A stretch of 64,000 bases of DNA from Pseudomonas sp. Seg1 (GCF_018326005.1 NZ_AP021903.1:2172001-2236000); one strand, 5' to 3'. Counted from the first letter of the stretch, positions 50,363 to 60,621 are shown. Made by a program: numbers and translations. Notes: a model not told the origin generated them from the sequence alone.

Positions 50363-51250
50363 TCAGAGGTCGCGCACTACACGAAACCCGAGCCAGTCGC
50401 CTTTGCTGGTCGGCCAGCTGCTGTTGCGGTTACCGGAACGCGAGAACACCGGCGCCTCGCCCCAGTCGTTGCCACGCATGACCTGGCGTTCGCAGTTTTC
50501 CTGGGTCCATGGGCGACCGTCGTCGGGTACGCCGGAATAATCCTTGTGATAGCAGTCGGCGGTCCATTCGTAGACGTTGCCGTGGGCGTCGTAAACGCCG
50601 AAGGCATTGGCCGGGAAAGTGCCGGCCGGGGAGGTGAAGTTGTAGCCGTCGGCGGCGCCATAGGTGTTGGCGTGTTTGGAGATCTGGTAGTTATTGCCTT
50701 CATCGAACGGGAAAGGGAAGGGCCCGGTGCTGCCGCCGCGTGCGGCGTACTCGCGGATCGATTCGCTTTGCAGGCGATACGCGTGGCCGGTCTTTTTCGA
50801 CAGCCAGTCGATGTAGCCCTGGGCTTCGGCGACGTTCATGCACACGGCAGGGTCGCGGGCGGTCTGTTTGAATTCAGGCTTGCCGGCGGTGCAGCGGCGA
50901 CCCGGACGATCATCGAAGTCGTAAGGCTTGTTGCCGGTTTCGCGCACATACGCATCCCACTCACCGACGAGCACCTGGAAGCGGCTGATGGCGAACGGTT
51001 TGCTGAAGGTCACGTCGTGGCGCGGGCCTTCGTCCGGTTCGCGGCCGACTTCGTCATCCGGGGTGCCCATGGTGAAGGTGCCGGTCGGCAGTACGACCAT
51101 TTCCGGGCAGTCCTTGCAGTCTTTGAAGACCTTGCCCGGCGCCGGTGGTGTGGCAGCCTGGGCGGCCCCCGGCAGCAGACCGGCGCACAGCGCAGTCAGG
51201 GCTAGCGCCGGCAGCGCCTTGAGGGTGAAAGAGGCGTAAGGCTTTTTCAT
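50363..51250 (-). CDS. pvdO: periplasmic pyoverdine maturation protein, FGE/sulfatase-modifying-factor fold
   Basis: A 295-aa protein with a Sec signal peptide (residues 1-33, ending PGAAQA) and a formylglycine-generating-enzyme-like domain (GTFTMGTPDDEVGREPDEG, YEWTADCYHKDY, RSGNRNSSWPTS). PvdO is required for oxidation of dihydropyoverdine to the mature chromophore in the periplasm. It is the third gene of pvdMNO, 36 bp after pvdN. Length is normal for the family. Confidence 0.94.
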   Translation of the reverse strand: MKKPYASFTLKALPALALTALCAGLLPGAAQAATPPAPGKVFKDCKDCPEMVVLPTGTFTMGTPDDEVGREPDEGPRHDVTFSKPFAISRFQVLVGEWDAYVRETGNKPYDFDDRPGRRCTAGKPEFKQTARDPAVCMNVAEAQGYIDWLSKKTGHAYRLQSESIREYAARGGSTGPFPFPFDEGNNYQISKHANTYGAADGYNFTSPAGTFPANAFGVYDAHGNVYEWTADCYHKDYSGVPDDGRPWTQENCERQVMRGNDWGEAPVFSRSGNRNSSWPTSKGDWLGFRVVRDL

Positions 51251-51286
51251 GAGTCGTCTCTGTGAAAGGAAAACTGGAGTCGAGAA

Positions 51287-52573
51287 TCAGGCGCGCAGTT
51301 TTTTACCGAGGATGTCCATGAACCGGTCAACTTCGGCTTCGTTGTTGAGCAGGCCGGGCGCAGTACGAATCACCGGGCCGACGTCGCGGCTGACCGCATC
51401 GCAGATCACCCGGTTTTGCATCAGGTAGGCGGCGACTTCATCGCTGTCCTGACCCTTGACGCGGAAGAAGGTGAAACCGGCAGAAAACTGCGGATCGAAA
51501 GGGGTCACCAACTCGATGCTCGACTGTTCCCGCAGGCGTTGCTTCAGATAGCTGTTGAGCTGATGGATGCGTGCCTGAACGTCGGCCTTGCCCAGTTGCA
51601 GATGCAACTTGAAGGCTTCGTCCACCGCCCAGCGATGCTCGAAAGCGTGATAACCGCCCGGGGTCATGATGGTGGCAAAGGAGGTGGCTTCGGAGAACGT
51701 CGGCACGCTCGGGCTGACGTATTTCAGCTCTTCGCTGCGACTGCAAACGATGCCGGTGCCACGCGGGCCGAACATCCACTTGTGGGTACCTGCGATGAAA
51801 AAATCGCAGTTCATTTGCGCGAAGCTCAAGTCGTCGACACCGAAACCATGCACCCCGTCGACCACGTAAATCAGGCGGTCCTTGTCGTCGCGTTGACGAT
51901 TGTGTTCATCGACCAGTCGCGAAATATCGCTGATCGGCAACTTCACGCCACTGCCCGAATGCACCCAGGTCATGCCCAGTACACGGGTTTCGGGACGGAT
52001 GTTGCGGTTGATGATGTCGAGCACCTGATCCAGCGAAATGCTTTGCGGGGACTCGAACAACTTGAGTTTGCGCACCCGGGTGCCATCGCGGCGGGTGCGG
52101 AAATCGAGAATGTTGCGGGTGGAATAGTGCTCGTGCTCGGTGGTGAGGATTTCCTGATCCGGGCGCACCTGTACGCTGCCGTAAATCATCGCCAGGCCTT
52201 CGGTGGTGCTGCCGGTGAGGGCGATCTGGCCGGGTTTGGCCTGCAAGTATTTACCGGCCCAGACCCGCACGTTTTCTTCGCGCTTCTCGGTGACACCGAA
52301 GTCCCAATCCATGGCCAGCCCCGGGTTCTGGTCGATGGCGGCGCGATGGCGTTCGATGGCCTCGCGCACCGGTTTTGGATGGGAGGTGATCAGAAAATTG
52401 GCGAAGTGAATCGCCTGCGGGTCCTGATCGAACAACTGGCGCAGTTGTGTCCACTTGTTCGCGGATGCCACAGGGGCGGTCGCTGCCATTGCCGGCGTTG
52501 CCAGACTGGCGCCAAACGGCAGCGCGGCTGCGACCACGCCCGCCTGTTTCAGAAAGGTCCGGCGATCAGTCAT
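51287..52573 (-). CDS. pvdN: Tat-exported PLP enzyme of pyoverdine side-chain modification
   Basis: A 428-aa fold-type I PLP enzyme. A twin-arginine signal (TDRRTFLKQAGVVAAALP) is followed by the class V aminotransferase fold with the PLP lysine in FIAGTHKWMFGPRGTG and the Asp/His region VDGVHGFGVDDL. PvdN converts the chromophore-bound glutamate toward succinamide. The start at 52573 gives the Tat motif directly at the N-terminus; the frame continues to 52660 inside pvdM. ATGA overlap with pvdM implies coupling. Confidence 0.94.
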   Translation of the reverse strand: MTDRRTFLKQAGVVAAALPFGASLATPAMAATAPVASANKWTQLRQLFDQDPQAIHFANFLITSHPKPVREAIERHRAAIDQNPGLAMDWDFGVTEKREENVRVWAGKYLQAKPGQIALTGSTTEGLAMIYGSVQVRPDQEILTTEHEHYSTRNILDFRTRRDGTRVRKLKLFESPQSISLDQVLDIINRNIRPETRVLGMTWVHSGSGVKLPISDISRLVDEHNRQRDDKDRLIYVVDGVHGFGVDDLSFAQMNCDFFIAGTHKWMFGPRGTGIVCSRSEELKYVSPSVPTFSEATSFATIMTPGGYHAFEHRWAVDEAFKLHLQLGKADVQARIHQLNSYLKQRLREQSSIELVTPFDPQFSAGFTFFRVKGQDSDEVAAYLMQNRVICDAVSRDVGPVIRTAPGLLNNEAEVDRFMDILGKKLRA

Positions 52574-53946
52574 GGCTTGGCTGCGTCCTGACGGGAAATC
52601 AGTGCCGGTATCGCGGCTTTTTGCACCTGGTCCCAGACACGCATGAAGTTGCCGCCCCACAGTTTGGCGATGTCCGCTTCGGAGTAGCCGCGCTGGATCA
52701 GCTCGGCAGTGACGTTGCGAATTTCGCCAACGTTTTCCCAGCCCTTGATGCCACCGCCGTCGTTGAAGTCGGAAGAAATGCCGACATGGTCGATACCGAT
52801 TTTGCGCACGGTGTAATCGATGGCGTCGCCGAGATCCTTGAGGGTCGCTTTCGGTTCTTCTTCAAGGATGCCGTAGAGGCCGCTGGCGTACTGGCCGAGT
52901 TTCTGCTCCGACCACGCAGTAATGATCGGGTCGCCTGGCATCAGTGCCATGGCCAGGTTAGGCAAGGGCGGCAGATCGAAGCGTGCGCGCAGGGCATTGA
53001 GCTTGTCCTGAGTGCCCTGGGTCAGCGGTTTCAGGTATTGCGAGAAGCCGACTACCTGGACCACGCCGCCGCTGTTTTTGATCAGCTGCAATTCCTTGTC
53101 GCTGAGGTTGCGCGGAATATCCACGGCCGCACGCGGTGCCGAGTGCGAGGCCACCAACGGTGTGCGGCTCAATTGCGCAACCTGTTCCAGACCTTTGGTC
53201 GACATCTGCGAAACATCGATGATCACACCCAGATCGTTCAGACGGTGCACCGCTTGCTTGCCGATATCGGAGAGACCGTCGAGGGCATCAGGGGAGTCAT
53301 TGAAGAACGGCAACGGGCGCGACGAGTCCGCCCAGCTGTTGTTGCCGATATAGCTGAAGCCGAACATACGCATGCCGCGTCCGGCCCACAGGTCGAGTTT
53401 GCTCAGGTCGTTACCCAGTGGATAGGCGTTGAGCATGCTGATGAAAATCGCAAACTTGCCTTCACCATGCAGGCGGCGGAAATCATCCGGGGTGTAGGCG
53501 ATGCCGACCTGATTGGGAAAGTCGCGGACCATGCCAGTGATGATCTTGTAGCGCACTTCCTGCTGGTTACGGGCTTCTTCGACAAAACCTTCGGTCGGGC
53601 GATGCGGCGCGTTCGGACCGTTCCACATTTCCGGCCAGCCGAACACCGTCAGCGCAGCGCCGGACAAGCGGCCGCGATTGGCCTTGATCAGGTCGAACTG
53701 CCCGGAGCCGTCCTTGTCGGCTTCGTTGCCGTGGGCGCCGAAACTCAGGGGCACGGTGATGTGGCTGTCGAAGGAGAGGATGCGGTCCTGCAGCTCGGTC
53801 GCCTGTTTCATCACTTTTACCGGATAGCCGGGGTTGTCCCGAAACCAGTAATCCCAAGCCAGAAACCCTGCGCCGGCGCTGATCGCCAAGGCCAGCGGCA
53901 GGCCGATAAATAGAGCCTTTTTCGAACGCGGTTTTGTCATTGCCAT
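52570..53946 (-). CDS. pvdM: periplasmic dipeptidase-family pyoverdine maturation protein
   Basis: A 458-aa membrane-anchored or exported protein with an N-terminal hydrophobic segment (residues about 10-28) after KPRSKK, then a renal-dipeptidase (M19) barrel: FDSHITVPLSFG, FGFSYIGNNSWADSS, GVIIDVSQMS, LVASHSAPRAAV and GISSDFNDGGG. In the pvd pathway it acts in periplasmic chromophore oxidation. The start is ambiguous between ATGs at 53946 and 53940 (ATGGCAATG). It is the first gene of pvdMNO, under a perfect PvdS-type box, divergent from pvdP. Confidence 0.93.
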   Translation of the reverse strand: MAMTKPRSKKALFIGLPLALAISAGAGFLAWDYWFRDNPGYPVKVMKQATELQDRILSFDSHITVPLSFGAHGNEADKDGSGQFDLIKANRGRLSGAALTVFGWPEMWNGPNAPHRPTEGFVEEARNQQEVRYKIITGMVRDFPNQVGIAYTPDDFRRLHGEGKFAIFISMLNAYPLGNDLSKLDLWAGRGMRMFGFSYIGNNSWADSSRPLPFFNDSPDALDGLSDIGKQAVHRLNDLGVIIDVSQMSTKGLEQVAQLSRTPLVASHSAPRAAVDIPRNLSDKELQLIKNSGGVVQVVGFSQYLKPLTQGTQDKLNALRARFDLPPLPNLAMALMPGDPIITAWSEQKLGQYASGLYGILEEEPKATLKDLGDAIDYTVRKIGIDHVGISSDFNDGGGIKGWENVGEIRNVTAELIQRGYSEADIAKLWGGNFMRVWDQVQKAAIPALISRQDAAKP

Positions 53947-54002
53947 CTCATTCAGGTTCGCCGTCGAGGTGCAGGCGCAGGGGCCTTTGCTATCTGGGAG
54001 GA

Positions 54003-54026
54003 ACGAGTGGTCGGGCGGGTAATTTA
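54003..54026 (-). promoter_or_regulatory. PvdS-type IS promoter box (perfect) for pvdMNO
   Basis: The minus strand reads TAAAT-N16-CGT, ending 57 bp before the pvdM start. It is one half of a divergent pair with the pvdP box 52 bp away. Confidence 0.85.
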
Positions 54027-54078
54027 GTCGCGCGCAGGAAAAGCGCTGACGACGCGTAGCGATCTTTTGCCGGGGCCG

Positions 54079-54102
54079 TAAATTTCCCCGACGAGAAAAC
54101 GT
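54079..54102 (+). promoter_or_regulatory. PvdS-type IS promoter box (perfect) for pvdP
   Basis: TAAAT (54079-54083), 16 nt, CGT (54100-54102), 46 bp before the pvdP ATG. Confidence 0.85.
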
Positions 54103-54147
54103 TCTAGCTTGGATAAAGCCTGCTTCATGGCTGACACAGGTAGGGCA

Positions 54148-55773
54148 ATGACGATCTCTCGACGCTGGTTCATGGCGGGCATGGCACTCACGGGCGCTGC
54201 GCTGCCTGCCGCTTTTTATGCACATCGCGAGCTGACCCGTGAGGAGTTTCCGATCACCCCGGGAGAGGCGACGGTCGACCTGGCCGATACGGCCGGCCAA
54301 CAGTTGGCGGACAACCTGCGCGGCGTGTGGGATATCCGTTTCAGCGGAGCTGCTGCCGGACTCGATGGCTTGCCGCGCGAAGGTCTGGAACTGTTTCTCG
54401 ACATTGCCCACCGTGGTCGCGGCTTGCGCGGCTATCTCGATACCGGCGCCAACCTGCGTTCCGAAGAACCTGCGCGTTACCAAGTGGTCGGCGATCTGGC
54501 GCCAGGCAACGGCGCCGAGTTGTACTGGCGGCTGATGCGTACCGATACGCTGCAAGCGCCGCCAGTCTACGAATTCAAAGTGAAACTGGACGAAGTCTGG
54601 GCGGCGTTCGGCAATGCCGGCAGCGGCACGTTCACCGGGCAAGTGTCGCGCCTGGATCGACCGTTGGCTCTGCCCGAACTCGACAATCATTTCATCGCCA
54701 TCAAGCGACGTTTTCCCGAGGCTCGCGAGCGCACCGGGTTGAACCCGACATTGCTGGCGTGGCTGGTCGCGCCGGAACATCGGCTGTTCCACCAGCTCTG
54801 GCACGCCAGCCGCGACAAGTGGCACAAGCTCTCGGAGAAAAAACGCGAAGCCCTGCGCGGTATCGGCTGGCAACCCGGCCCCCGTGACAAGGAGCGCGAT
54901 GCCCGTGGGCCGAGCAAGGATCGCAACGGCTCGGGCATCGACTTTTTCTTCATGCATCGACACATGCTGGGCAAGGCCCGTTCGATGCAGGACTTGCCAT
55001 CATGGCAGGCGTTCCCGATGCCGCAACCGGAGCTGGAGCGTGATCGCCAGGGGTTCGCCCGTTACTTCGACAATCATGACGGCAACGCACTGCCGCCGAC
55101 GTGGTTGACCGAAGGCGACGACGAATACACCAAATGGGTCAGCGACATCAAAGCGGCCGAGACCTACCACAGCAATTTCCAGGTGTGGGAATCGCAATAC
55201 CGCGATCCGCGCTACTTGTCGAAACTCACCCTCGGCCAGTTCGGTTCGGAAGTCGAACTGGGCCTGCACGACTGGTTGCACATGCGCTGGGCGTCGGTGG
55301 CACGTGATCCGTCCAATGACATTCCAGTGCCGATGGCGCGGGATCAGGCGGATTTTGCCGCGCGTTGGTATGCCCCGGAAAACGACTTCCTCGGCGACCC
55401 GTTTTCCTCCCATGTGAACCCGGTGTTCTGGCGTTTCCACGGCTGGATCGATGACCGTATCGAAGACTGGTTCCGTGCTCATGAGCGTTTTCACCCGGGC
55501 GAGGTCAGCCGGCTGGAAGTCAACGGCGTGCCGTGGTTTGCGCCGGGGCGCTGGGTCGAAGTGGATGATCCTTGGCTGGGCCCGGATACCCATGGCTGCA
55601 GCACCGTGCCAGGATTGCAAATCGGGCGTTCGGTGGAGATGGACCCGGAAACGATGAAGCTCGCGCTGCGCATCACCTTTGGCGATGAAGACAACATGGC
55701 CGACCTGTTCCGCAAAGTGCCGCAGCGGCCGTGGTATGCCCGGCATCTGAAAGTGAAGGGGCGGCAACTCTAA
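54148..55773 (+). CDS. pvdP: tyrosinase for pyoverdine chromophore formation
   Basis: A 541-aa Tat-exported copper oxidase. The twin-arginine signal is TISRRWFMAGMALTGAALPA. A beta-barrel domain occupies about residues 40-210. The tyrosinase domain has copper-binding histidines in LFHQLWHASRDKW, FFMHRHML, LHDWLHMRW and NPVFWRFHGWIDD. It oxidises the ferribactin tyrosine to start the dihydroxyquinoline chromophore. The start at 54148 is chosen because TAGGG precedes it and the Tat motif follows directly; upstream ATGs (54109, 54127) are possible. It is single, divergent from pvdMNO. Confidence 0.94.
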   Translation: MTISRRWFMAGMALTGAALPAAFYAHRELTREEFPITPGEATVDLADTAGQQLADNLRGVWDIRFSGAAAGLDGLPREGLELFLDIAHRGRGLRGYLDTGANLRSEEPARYQVVGDLAPGNGAELYWRLMRTDTLQAPPVYEFKVKLDEVWAAFGNAGSGTFTGQVSRLDRPLALPELDNHFIAIKRRFPEARERTGLNPTLLAWLVAPEHRLFHQLWHASRDKWHKLSEKKREALRGIGWQPGPRDKERDARGPSKDRNGSGIDFFFMHRHMLGKARSMQDLPSWQAFPMPQPELERDRQGFARYFDNHDGNALPPTWLTEGDDEYTKWVSDIKAAETYHSNFQVWESQYRDPRYLSKLTLGQFGSEVELGLHDWLHMRWASVARDPSNDIPVPMARDQADFAARWYAPENDFLGDPFSSHVNPVFWRFHGWIDDRIEDWFRAHERFHPGEVSRLEVNGVPWFAPGRWVEVDDPWLGPDTHGCSTVPGLQIGRSVEMDPETMKLALRITFGDEDNMADLFRKVPQRPWYARHLKVKGRQL

Positions 55774-55777
55774 GCGC

Positions 55778-55812
55778 AAAAAAAATCGCAGCCCGGTGCT
55801 GCGATTTTTTTT
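55778..55812. terminator. bidirectional terminator between pvdP and opmQ
   Basis: An A8 tract, ATCGCAGC - CCGGT - GCTGCGAT, then a T8 tract: strong in both directions. It serves pvdP (5 bp past its stop) and may serve the convergent opmQ transcript. Confidence 0.92.
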
Positions 55813-55845
55813 GCCCTGAGAGATTGGTTTCGCCTGACCTGGCGC

Positions 55846-55925
55846 TGTCGCGAGCAGGCTCGCTCCCACAGGGGACTTTGTAAACGACGCAGATCCAATG
55901 TGGGAGCGAGCCTGCTCGCGAAGGC
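55846..55925. repeat. inverted REP pair
   Basis: GTCGCGAGCAGGCTCGCTCC and TGTGGGAGCGAGCCTGCTCG (from about 55900) face each other between the terminator and the end of opmQ. Confidence 0.85.
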
Positions 55926-55949
55926 GTCGGGCCAGTCGCTAATTTGCGC

Positions 55950-57344
55950 TCAGATGACTTGCCAGCCGCCGCCCAACGCTTTGTACAAGGCAATGCTCGC
56001 CTGCAGTCGCGACAAGCGCAGTTGCACATTCATGTCCTGCGCCGCATACAAGGTGCGCTGGGTTTGCAGCACGGTGAGCAAGTCTTCGGCGCCGGCCTGA
56101 TAGCGGCTTTGCGCAATGTCGAATGCGGTTTGCGCCTGGCTCAGTTCTTCGCTTTGCCACTGGCGCTGTTCGTCGAGGCCGCGAATGCTGCTCAAGGCTT
56201 TTTCGACGTCGGCAAAACCGTTGATGATTGCCCCGCGATATGACTCCAGCAGTTCGTCCTGACGCGCCCTGGCCTTGTCGCGTTCAGCACTCAATCGGCC
56301 GTTGTTGAAGATCGGCGCGGTCAATCCCGAGGACAGGTTGTAGAACGTTGTACGCATCAGATCCGCCGCCAGATCGGCGCCGGTGCCGAGGCTGGCTGTC
56401 AGGGTTATCTTCGGCAGCATGGCCGCCCGGGCCACGGTGACGTCAGCCTGGGCCGCTGCCAGTCTGGCTTCGGCGCTGGCGATATCCGGACGCCGGCTCA
56501 GCAGATCGCTGGGTACGCCACTGGCGATGTTCGGCCACTGCAACTGCTCGAACGGTTGTTGCAGGGACGACAGTGCCTGCACCGGTTGGCCGAGCAGGGC
56601 GGCGAGGGTGATCAATGCTTCGCGGGCCTGTTGCTGCACCAGCGGCAATTTGCGTTGCTGTTCAGCCACCAGGCTTTTTTGCTGGGCCAGTTCCAGCGCG
56701 GTAGCGCTGCCGGCGTCGAAACGGGTTTGCACCAGGTGCAGAACGTTTTGCGCGTTGGCCAGATTGAGCTCGGCAATACGCGTCTGCTCACGTAAGGCCA
56801 GGGCCTGGGTGTAGCTGGTGGCGACGCCGCTTTGCAGGGTCAGCTCGACGGTGGCACGGTCGAACTCGCTGGCCTGCACACCGAACACGGCGCTGTCGCG
56901 TGTGGCGCGTTTACCGCCCCAGAAGTCGATTTCGTAACTGGCGCTCAACTCGGCATCGTAATAATCCAGCGAGCGGTTATCCGGGTTGACGTCCAGTTGG
57001 CTGTAGCCCTTGCCGTGCAACAGTTTCTGTCGGTTGGCATTGAGGCCGGCCTTGATTTCCGGCAGCAGCGGGGCGCCGGCAATCGTCGCACTGGCCTGAG
57101 CCTGTCTGACCCGCGCAACGGCGGCACCGAGGTCATGGCTGCCCAGGCGCGCCTGTTCGACCAGTTGATCGAGTTCAGGGCTGCCGAACTGCGTCCACCA
57201 CTGCCGATTGCCTTGCACGGCGCCGGGATGGTCAGGCGATTGCCAGGCGAGCGGTGGCTGCACGCCGCTGTCGGGGCGCGGCGCAGGGCTGCTGCAGGCT
57301 GCCAGCAACAGGCTGGCGGCAAGGATTGTCAGTGGCGCTTTCAT
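55950..57344 (-). CDS. opmQ: outer-membrane efflux lipoprotein of PvdRT-OpmQ
   Basis: A 464-aa TolC/OprM-type outer-membrane factor. The lipoprotein signal peptide has the lipobox LLAACSS, and two repeated helical-barrel halves follow (QLDVNPDNRSLDYYDAELSASYEIDFWG; RPDIASAEARLAAAQADVTVARAAMLP, split by eye). It exports or recycles pyoverdine and unwanted complexes with PvdR and PvdT. The start is set at ATG 57344 (MKAPLTILAAS); a GTG at 57359, overlapping the pvdT stop, would add five residues. Either start implies coupling to pvdT. Confidence 0.93.
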   Translation of the reverse strand: MKAPLTILAASLLLAACSSPAPRPDSGVQPPLAWQSPDHPGAVQGNRQWWTQFGSPELDQLVEQARLGSHDLGAAVARVRQAQASATIAGAPLLPEIKAGLNANRQKLLHGKGYSQLDVNPDNRSLDYYDAELSASYEIDFWGGKRATRDSAVFGVQASEFDRATVELTLQSGVATSYTQALALREQTRIAELNLANAQNVLHLVQTRFDAGSATALELAQQKSLVAEQQRKLPLVQQQAREALITLAALLGQPVQALSSLQQPFEQLQWPNIASGVPSDLLSRRPDIASAEARLAAAQADVTVARAAMLPKITLTASLGTGADLAADLMRTTFYNLSSGLTAPIFNNGRLSAERDKARARQDELLESYRGAIINGFADVEKALSSIRGLDEQRQWQSEELSQAQTAFDIAQSRYQAGAEDLLTVLQTQRTLYAAQDMNVQLRLSRLQASIALYKALGGGWQVI

Positions 57345-57351
57345 AGATCGA

Positions 57352-59325
57352 TCATTCACTGGTAAGGGCCGTTACCGGGTCGAGCCGGGCAGCCTTGCGG
57401 GCAGGCATGAAGCCGAAGAGGACGCCGGTGACCAGCGCGCAGGCGAAAGCGCCGAGCACGGCCAGCCATTGAAATGCGATTGCCACGCCGCTGAACAACA
57501 GGACGCCGCCGACCAGCATCGCCAGGCTGATACCGGCAATGCCGCCGACCACCGAGAGCATCACCGCCTCAGTGAGAAACTGGCGCAGGATGTCGCGCTG
57601 TCGGGCGCCAGTGGCCATGCGAATACCGATTTCCCGAGTGCGTTCGCGTACGGTCATGAGCATGATGTTCATCACACCGATACCGCCGACCAGCAAGGAG
57701 ATGGCAGCGATGGCGCCGAGCATCAGCGACAGCGTGCCTTGCGTGCGCGCTTCGGCCTGGATCATCGCGGCATTGTTGGTCAGTTCGAAATCCTTTTTGC
57801 CGTTGTGCCGGCGCAGCATTGCCTGTTCGATCGCCTGCTCGGCGTCTTTGACTTTGCGTGCGTCCTTGGCGGCGATCACCACATATTCCGGATTGCGGTT
57901 GCCGAACAGACGCGTGCTGGCCGCCGAGTAGGGCACGGCGATGCGGTTGTCGCTGTCGGAATCGCCGGAGCTTGAGCCTTTCTCGGCCAGAACTCCGAGG
58001 ACCTGAAATGGTACGTTTTCGATGAGGATGTACTGGCCGATGGGGTCGGCGACATCCTTGAGCAGCTTGTCGCGGACCTTGGTGCCGATCACCGCCACGG
58101 CGGCGGCGCTGTCTTCATCGGCCTGGGTGAAGTAACTGCCCTGAACCACCGGCCAGTTGAAAATGGTTGGAAAATTAGTGTCGTTGCCACCGACGTAACT
58201 GCTGTGGTCGGCATTGCCGAAACGTACACCGGCGGTGGAGCCATTGACCGGCATGATGCGTTCGACCTGGGGCAGGGCGGCCAGCTCGGCGACGTCGTCG
58301 AGGGTGATGATGCCCGGCGGCGTGCGCGGGTTGGGCGCCGCACCGCTGAGGTAAATGATGTTGGAGCCGAAAGCGCCCATCTGCGCCATTACCTGGCGTT
58401 TGCTGCCTTCGCCCACCGCCAGCATCACTACCACCGAAGCAACGCCAATGACGATCCCCAGCAACGTCAGGGCGGTGCGAAAGCGATTGATCCACATGAC
58501 TCGCCACGCCGCTTGCACGGCGTCGACCAGTTCACCTTTCCAGGCGCCGGTCTGCGTACTGCCGGTGCTCAGGCGCTGGCGCAGATCAACCGCTTGCAAA
58601 GCGCCGGGATTGGCAGTGCGGGGTGCGGCTGACGGGTGTTCGGCGGTGTCGCTGATGATCAGGCCGTCCCGGATTTCGATGATGCGTTTGGCCCGTTGTG
58701 CGACTTCGCGGTCGTGGGTGATGAGAATCACCACATGGCCCTGACCGGCGAGTTCGTCGAGCAGGGTCATGACCTCGGCACCACTGTGGCTGTCGAGGGC
58801 GCCGGTGGGTTCGTCGGCGAGGATGATGTGGCCGCCGTTCATCAACGCCCGGGCAATCGATACCCGCTGTTGCTGACCACCGGAAAGCTGATGCGGGCGA
58901 TTGCCGGTGCGGCTGCCCAGGCCGAGCCGCTCCAGCAAGGCACTGGCCCGGGCGTGGCGTTCGGCGGCCGGGGTGCCGGCGTAGATGGCCGGCATCTCGA
59001 CGTTTTCCTGGGCGGAGCCGGACGGAATCAGGTGATAACCCTGGAACACAAAACCGAATGCTTCGCGGCGAAGCCAGGCCAGTTCATCGGTGTCGAGTTG
59101 CGCGACGTCTTCACCGGCAAAACGGTATTCGCCGCTGGTGGGGCGGTCGAGGCAGCCGAGGATGTTCATCAATGTCGATTTGCCGGAGCCGGACGCACCG
59201 ACGATGGCGACGAATTCGCCGGCATGTATCGACAGATCGATGCCGCGCAACACTTCCACCAGCGGACTGTCATTGCCGCCGTAGGATTTGCGAATTTGCC
59301 GCAGGTCAATCAGAGGCGTCTGCAT
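57352..59325 (-). CDS. pvdT: MacB-like ABC permease/ATPase of PvdRT-OpmQ
   Basis: A 657-aa MacB-family transporter. The N-terminal ATPase (residues about 1-230) has Walker [10 protein letters not shown], signature LSGGQQQRV and Walker [12 protein letters not shown]. One membrane helix (about 290) is followed by a periplasmic domain and three C-terminal helices (about 540-640). It powers efflux of pyoverdine through PvdR and OpmQ. Its ATG directly follows the pvdR stop, with no gap. Confidence 0.95.
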   Translation of the reverse strand: MQTPLIDLRQIRKSYGGNDSPLVEVLRGIDLSIHAGEFVAIVGASGSGKSTLMNILGCLDRPTSGEYRFAGEDVAQLDTDELAWLRREAFGFVFQGYHLIPSGSAQENVEMPAIYAGTPAAERHARASALLERLGLGSRTGNRPHQLSGGQQQRVSIARALMNGGHIILADEPTGALDSHSGAEVMTLLDELAGQGHVVILITHDREVAQRAKRIIEIRDGLIISDTAEHPSAAPRTANPGALQAVDLRQRLSTGSTQTGAWKGELVDAVQAAWRVMWINRFRTALTLLGIVIGVASVVVMLAVGEGSKRQVMAQMGAFGSNIIYLSGAAPNPRTPPGIITLDDVAELAALPQVERIMPVNGSTAGVRFGNADHSSYVGGNDTNFPTIFNWPVVQGSYFTQADEDSAAAVAVIGTKVRDKLLKDVADPIGQYILIENVPFQVLGVLAEKGSSSGDSDSDNRIAVPYSAASTRLFGNRNPEYVVIAAKDARKVKDAEQAIEQAMLRRHNGKKDFELTNNAAMIQAEARTQGTLSLMLGAIAAISLLVGGIGVMNIMLMTVRERTREIGIRMATGARQRDILRQFLTEAVMLSVVGGIAGISLAMLVGGVLLFSGVAIAFQWLAVLGAFACALVTGVLFGFMPARKAARLDPVTALTSE

Positions 59326-60489
59326 TCAGCCTCCGCTGCCGGTGGCCGGCGCGCTGAGGATGTGATCGCCCTCGGCCAGGCCTTCCAGCACTTGTGTGCG
59401 CAGGCGGTCGCTGATGCCGGTGCGTACCTCGCGGGACTGAACTTCGCCGTTGGCGGCGACGATCTGCGCCCGTTGCCACTGCGGGCGTGAACCCGGTTGC
59501 AGGGAGGCGGTGGGCACGGTCAGGGTGTCTTGCGCTTGTTGCGCGACAAAAAACACCTGCGCGGTCATGTCGGTCATCAGGCTGTTGTCGGCGTTGTCGA
59601 CGTCGAGCAATACGGTGTAGAGCACCACGCGTTCGCTGCCGCTGCGACCGCTGGTGGGGCTGCCCCCCTGGTTCTGTTCGAGGGGGCGCGGCGGCACCGG
59701 CAGAATCTGCCGCACCGTGCTGCTCCAGCGCCGGCTACCGCCGCTGAGGGTGGTGAAGTAGGCGGTCATCCCGGGTTTGACGTGGCCGATGTCCGCTTCG
59801 GAAACTTCGGCCCACACGGTCATCGGCGACAGTCGTGCGATGCGCAAGATCAGCGGGGTTTGCTGCTGCGCATTGAGCGTCTGGCCTTCGCGGGCGCCCA
59901 CGGCGACCACGGTGCCGCTCATTGGCGCAAAAATCCGCGTGTAGCCGAGCTCCGCCTCGTCACTGCGCAAGCTGGCCTGGGCCTGACGGATCTGCGCCTG
60001 GAACATGTCGATGCGCGCCTGGGTCGCGCGGACTTCGGCGCGGGCCGTCTGCACGTCTTCCTCACGGGTGGCGCCACCCGCGGCGAGTTTCTGCTGGCGC
60101 TGGTATTTCTGCTGCGCGAGGTCGTGCTGGGCGCGTTGCTCCTGCAACTGCGCCTTGAGGTTCTCGATGGAAAACCGCCCGGCATCGAGTTTGGCCTTTT
60201 GCGTGGATGGGTCGATCTCTACCAGTAACTGGCCTTCCTTGACCGTGTCGCCAGCCTCGACATGAATCTTCTGGATCTGCCCGGATGCCTGCGCACCGAC
60301 GTCCACGTAACGGCGTGGCTGCAGCGTGCCCAGTGCGGTCACGCTGTTTTCGATATTGCTGCGGGTCACTTGCACCGTAGCGAGAGCGTCGCGCCCGGGT
60401 GGCAGGACTTGCCACGCGGCAACAGCGATCACGGGAATCAGGCAAAGGGCGGCGAACAAGGCGCGTCGGGCGGGGCGGGGACGTTTCAT
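59326..60489 (-). CDS. pvdR: periplasmic adaptor of PvdRT-OpmQ
   Basis: A 387-aa MacA-type membrane-fusion protein. An N-terminal anchor (RRALFAALCLIPVIAVAAW) is followed by a split biotinyl-lipoyl domain (VDVGAQASGQIQKIHVEAGD), a long coiled-coil hairpin (residues about 100-190) and beta-barrel domains. The start at 60489 (MKRPRPARRALF) gives the normal family length; the frame continues upstream to 60612 through the promoter box and is not used. First gene of pvdRT-opmQ. Confidence 0.94.
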   Translation of the reverse strand: MKRPRPARRALFAALCLIPVIAVAAWQVLPPGRDALATVQVTRSNIENSVTALGTLQPRRYVDVGAQASGQIQKIHVEAGDTVKEGQLLVEIDPSTQKAKLDAGRFSIENLKAQLQEQRAQHDLAQQKYQRQQKLAAGGATREEDVQTARAEVRATQARIDMFQAQIRQAQASLRSDEAELGYTRIFAPMSGTVVAVGAREGQTLNAQQQTPLILRIARLSPMTVWAEVSEADIGHVKPGMTAYFTTLSGGSRRWSSTVRQILPVPPRPLEQNQGGSPTSGRSGSERVVLYTVLLDVDNADNSLMTDMTAQVFFVAQQAQDTLTVPTASLQPGSRPQWQRAQIVAANGEVQSREVRTGISDRLRTQVLEGLAEGDHILSAPATGSGG

Positions 60490-60597
60490 GCAGGGTTCCG
60501 GCCAGTGGATTCGGCCCGTCATCCGGCCAGTACACAGGCGTGCAGGGGCGCTGAACGCTGTCGCAAGGCACGACAGATACGGGGAGCTGTCCTGTAA

Positions 60598-60621
60598 ACG
60601 AGGCATGTGCAAGGGAATTTA
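60598..60621 (-). promoter_or_regulatory. PvdS-type IS promoter box (perfect) for pvdRT-opmQ
   Basis: The minus strand reads TAAAT-N16-CGT (60621 down to 60598), 109 bp before the pvdR start. Confidence 0.8.

Noticed and set aside
53950..54963. Extension of the pvdM frame upstream to 54963 (797 residues)
   Set aside because: It would run antisense through pvdP and across both promoter boxes; the normal dipeptidase-family length is reached from 53946.
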